From positions 186,001 through 250,000 of the forward strand of contig JAESUZ010003492.1 in the NCBI GenBank assembly GCA_017311185.1: 64,000 bases of DNA, read 5' to 3'. Of this stretch, positions 59,925 to 64,000 are shown one piece after another (the first letter of the stretch is position 1; each line of letters begins with the position of its first letter). The stretch comes from Proteles cristata cristata (taxonomy: Eukaryota > Chordata > Mammalia > Carnivora > Hyaenidae). A program made the position numbers and the translations under genes. The notes beneath the pieces are model-generated. The model had not been told where the DNA came from. It did no database searches and was given only the letters and a program-made list of their open reading frames with translations.

Positions 59925-62302
59925 ATAATCACTTGTGTCGTGTTCAGAGGAAGACATTCTTATCTTCATTTTCTAAGCCCTTTTCATATTTTAAACATAA
60001 AAGTATGTTTTCTTCCATTGTATTCGTTTCATCATTTCTCTGCAAATGCTGTGGATACTATTTTTACTTCTAGAGTTCCCAGAATTTAAGGGACTTTTAG
60101 ACATTTTCTTTGTGGCCAACTGTCTTCAACTGAAGAATTATAGAGAAGACAGAGAGGGGAAATTATTCTTCTTAGGAGGTAAAATTGTGACCCTTCCCCC
60201 ACAGGCTCCATTTTACCCGAAATGAGAAAGAAAGTGACCCTCATCAGGTAGTAAGCGTGCTAAATTGGGCTCGTCCCTGATCTATGGCTTACTCACTCTC
60301 TTTGTCATCAAAGTGTGTTTCAAACTGCTGACAGTAGGGCTAAATCAGAAATGGAAGTTAGATTGATCCTATAATTGCTTTTATATAGGCCTCCTTAGCA
60401 TGCCTCCACTTGAATACGAATCTCAAATTCAAATCCAAAGACAAATAATCTTTTGCTTATTCATTATCAGAGATTAGGCATGTGGGTTTAGAAAATCTAC
60501 AGCTGTCTCTAATGTCTTAGTGGCCTAAGGAAATTAATGACTTCCCAAATAAGTCAGAACAGTAGGGGATATGTTAAAATAATACTTCTCATCCTTCGCT
60601 GAGCAGTGGAAGTGCATTGGCAGCTCTTAGTAATATAATGCCAGTCTTCATCAGAGACAAATTAAAACATAATCTCTGAGTGCATGTCCTGCAAATAACA
60701 TTTTCTAAAATGTTCCCCAAGTGGTTGAAAGTTTCCCCAAATATTGCCCCAATCTTAAGTGACATGGGGTATCTGGTTATAAACCAATGCATTAATGCGA
60801 GGAAGGATTTAGCTTAATAAATACTACCTTTTATTCCTGTTTACCTTAACATACTTTGGAAATATTTTTATTTTATAACATTTGAATTTTTAAGCAGAAA
60901 GGAGAAATGGTTTGGATTTCCCTCCTTTTCAGTTCATGACACTAATGAATCTGAACACAAATGCCGAGTCAGACCTCTGTCATCTTTTCATGTCTCTGCT
61001 GAGTAGGGAGAAAATGTATACTGGTTAGGGAAAGAGGAAAAAAGATCTCAAAATGCTGAACTTGCTTTTGCTAAAAGTAGAACCAATTACTTTCCTAGCT
61101 TTTCTACACACATAAAAGGCATCTATCTGATGCTCAAGCAAGTTTCAAATTACAGGCACCAGCTTGTCTTACATGTAATTCTTAATCACCTGTAGTGGTG
61201 TCATTTCTAGGTCACAAATGTGCTTCGTCAGCAATTACTTAGTTTTCCCAAGAGCCGAGACTATCATTTACAACATGCCTAGATATTTGTTCATCGAACT
61301 CATAAAGATTTTGTAACAATACTAACATAAATAAATACATGCCTATTCATCTCAGATGCATCTCATTTTTTTCCAAGTAGCCCAAATAGCTAGATCTTTC
61401 CTTCTCCATTGGCAACACAGTTTCATTTTCTTAACGCTTTTTCTTACAAGAATTTTGCTTTGTCCTTTATTTTCTCCATACATATTTGCATACCTAAATA
61501 TATACACGTATGTGTATCTATATTGTGTGTGTATCTATATATATATATGTGTGTGTGTATATTAATGTCCTTCGTGAAATATAGGTCAAATATTTCACCA
61601 GTTACTTTACTTTTATTCATTTAAATGTGCTTATTCCCAGAGTTATATTTTAATTAAATGATGTATATAATAAGTATATATTTTAAGAGCAAGAAAATGA
61701 AATAAAATTCCAATATTACAACAGGTAGGTGTTATTGTTATGTATTACATATATGTACATGATGATGTTAAATACATAGGACTTTCTTGTTAAATTACTA
61801 CATAATAAAGAAATGAAGACAAATCATTGAGTTAATAAATCAATATTTCTGGTTTTCTGGTGTACATAGAACCAGGTACTAGAAAACAATAGATAGTGCT
61901 ATTTATGCTCATGCTTTCTAAAAATAAATTCTGTTGCAAATAAAATAATTCATTTAAGTTACCTACTTTAAATATGCATGTGACGTACAAACATTCAAAT
62001 CTTTCCATGAGTTCAAAATAACAAATATTTAATCAAAACATAATAAAAGTGTGCATTCAGAACTATATGTTTCTTGTTATTTTATTTCACTTGTTAATAA
62101 GACCAACAGTAAAACTTTTCAGATAAAATTATAAAACTTTATTGAAAGACGTTATAATACATATAACTTAAGAGAGATATATACCATGCTATGAAGGGAA
62201 GAATAATTGACACTGTGGATTTTATCTCAATCCAAATATAGTTAATGAAATGTGTAGGCTTCAAAATATAGTAATTAATCGAGCTTATTAAGAAAATTCT
62301 CA
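59925..62302. other. Largely unique DNA
   Basis: No gene recognised. An AT/GT simple-sequence patch is at about 61495-61562. 60.2-61.3 kb is repeat-free and less AT-biased. Confidence 0.5.
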
Positions 62303-62515
62303 GGGCTCTGGGGTGGCTCAGTCAGTTAAGCTTCAGACTTCGGCTCTGGTCATGATATCATGGTTTTTGGGTTCAAGCCCCTTGTCAGGCTCTGTGTTGA
62401 CAGCTCAGAGCCTCTAGCCTTCTTAGATTTTGGGTCTCCTTCTCTCTCTGTCAGCCTCCCCAACTCACTCTCTGTCTCTCTCCTTCAAAAATAAACATTA
62501 AATATTTTTTTAGAA
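62303..62515 (+). mobile_element. Carnivore SINE (SINEC)
   Basis: Sense copy: GGGCTCTGGGGTGGCTCAG head, GGCTCTGTGTTGACAGCTCA body, CT-rich block, then AAAAATAAACATTAAATA tail. Confidence 0.94.
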
Positions 62516-64000
62516 AATAAAAATATGAGACATAGAATATTATTTTCTAATTATAATAAATGTGCAATTTAATATGATTTTTTCACTTTGATGCTTCTTT
62601 ACAGTAATTTAATTTTGAAAACCTAGGTATTACCTCAAATTGACAAGGCAAATTTAAATTGATTTTAAAACAATAATGGATGATATCCCCAGTCTGTACC
62701 TTATACTTTGACTTCAGATATGGGCTAACAACATATGAGACATTATTTTCTGGGTAGCTGCTTGGGCTTTTTGATCTTTTAACTGGCCTTAAATTATCTT
62801 TCACAGATGGCCAGGTTGTTAAGCAGATGGCCATTTCTTTGACCTTTAAAATCTTTGTTTTTCTTTTCATAATTACCTGTGGCTTATAATGGATCAAATT
62901 CTCTATTTTATATAATTGGTTTTTATATTTCCATCATGTTCTCTAATGTTATTTAAACAAGCAAAAAGAGCTCACATGTTCATATGTAGAAGGTTTCAGT
63001 AAAATGCATATTCTATTGGGTGGGGAATTTTGGAGTGAAATGACTTTTCTGAATTAAAAATCATATCCATTCCCTAGCATGGTGTGCAGATAGGATGGAC
63101 AGCTTTCCTCTTCCTATTTCCTTATACTGAAATTTATATTCCACATAGATGTGATATAGAAGGGTGAGTAAGAGAGGACCTCATGGGAATAAATACTCCA
63201 TTTTCCATAATGAAGACAAAAGACTTTTTGTAAAAGATCTATGATGTGAACTGGTGATAGAGGATTGTTTTGAACAATTATCAGGGCAGTGTGTCCCACA
63301 GAGCTAATACTGCATGGAACACCTGTGTTTGCTCAGAGGCTCAGGCTTTGTGCCATGTCCAGTCACCATGTCCATGGAAGTCCGAGAAATATACATTGGT
63401 ATTCATGTTAATTAGGTATTCCTTGTCGACCTGTTAATGAAAGTGCTTGAGATATCTCTCTAGTAGATTAACTTTTGCAGATTCTTGGGTGATATCTAAG
63501 CAAAGCAAAATGTGACAGCAACTATAACATTTGAAGGATTTGGGAAACTTTCTATCATTATGAATCTAAATTAATAAAATGTCTCAGTAATGATATGCCA
63601 ATCCCAGCTCCCCCCTTTCATATGACACTGTTTAAGCAGTCCCTTTCACAGTTGGAGACTGTGGAAACCATCAGGTCTACATGAGTCACCTGGCAGCTTG
63701 AAAAGAGATTGTGGATAAGATCTATTTCACTAAAGGCCACAAGGAATGCAGGAGAATGATGCAAAGTAAATCGATTACAACACTGGAAATACACCGGGCA
63801 GAGTGCACATAGGTCTAAATTTTACACCCTTTGACTCTTGTTTGTACAATTTCAGGCCAGACATAGTCTTTACTCATCTTTATATTTTGTACCGTACCAT
63901 CTCCTCATCCTAGTGCCTACATTGTCTGCTCCTGGTGTGCTTTGTGGTGGAGACAGGTTCCCTACCCAAATTTTGATTCCCGAATCAAAAACCTCTTCTG
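62516..64000. other. Unique DNA to the window end
   Basis: A 104-codon minus-strand frame (62583-62897) and shorter ones lack recognisable motifs. No gene or repeat is called. Confidence 0.5.

Overview
This window reads as gene-poor nuclear DNA from a carnivoran mammal, most likely a felid or other feliform. The main evidence is about thirty copies of a short tRNA-Lys-derived SINE. Each has a head reading like GGGGCACCTGGGTGGCTCAG, a second Pol III box like GGTTCGAACCC, a body reading CTGTGCTGACAGCTCAGAGC, a CT-rich stretch and an AATAAA-type A-rich tail. This is the CAN-SINE (SINEC) family of Carnivora, and the body matches the cat-type subfamily as I remember it. The sequence is AT-rich, has no operons or dense coding, and carries mammalian L1, L2, MIR, MLT1 and MER5 debris. 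I found no intact protein-coding gene, tRNA, rRNA or CRISPR array. The longest open frames are about 100-180 codons, and all are chance frames, SINE-derived frames, or antisense shadows of decayed elements.

Layout. 1-13,600: AT-rich DNA with scattered SINEs, an MLT1-like LTR (about 3.38-3.80 kb), an old antisense L1 (about 6.64-8.11 kb) split by a 474-bp TG...CA solo-LTR-like insertion, and a short L1 3' tail near 12.6 kb. 13,620-15,265: a nearly full-length processed pseudogene of keratin 8 on the minus strand, with its start codon mutated, several frameshifts and no introns. 15.6-18.9 kb: a cluster of antisense SINEs. 18.9-21.9 kb: mostly unique sequence.

22,034-28,896: a decayed ERV-L-like (class III) provirus on the minus strand. 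It has gag remnants, a protease DTG, a reverse transcriptase YTDD, integrase remnants and partly alignable LTRs. Three later SINEs interrupt it, and the leader/gag start is tandemly duplicated. 28.9-43.9 kb: mixed unique and SINE-rich DNA with one carnivore-type L1 3' end. 43.9-64 kb: long SINE-free tracts (44.0-50.1 and 50.4-58.3 kb) with microsatellites, MIR and L2 fossils, an MLT1 LTR and an unusual hairpin at 57.75-57.83 kb.

No genes act together here. The history is one of retrotransposition: an old ERV, L1, MIR and L2 layer, then the keratin retrocopy, then waves of SINE insertion. The youngest SINEs have perfect target-site duplications and share diagnostic bases. I did not find an undescribed functional system. 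The best leads are structural: the duplicated ERV leader, the double SINE sharing one target-site duplication, the triple-unit hairpin and a possible small retrocopy tail at 32.35 kb.
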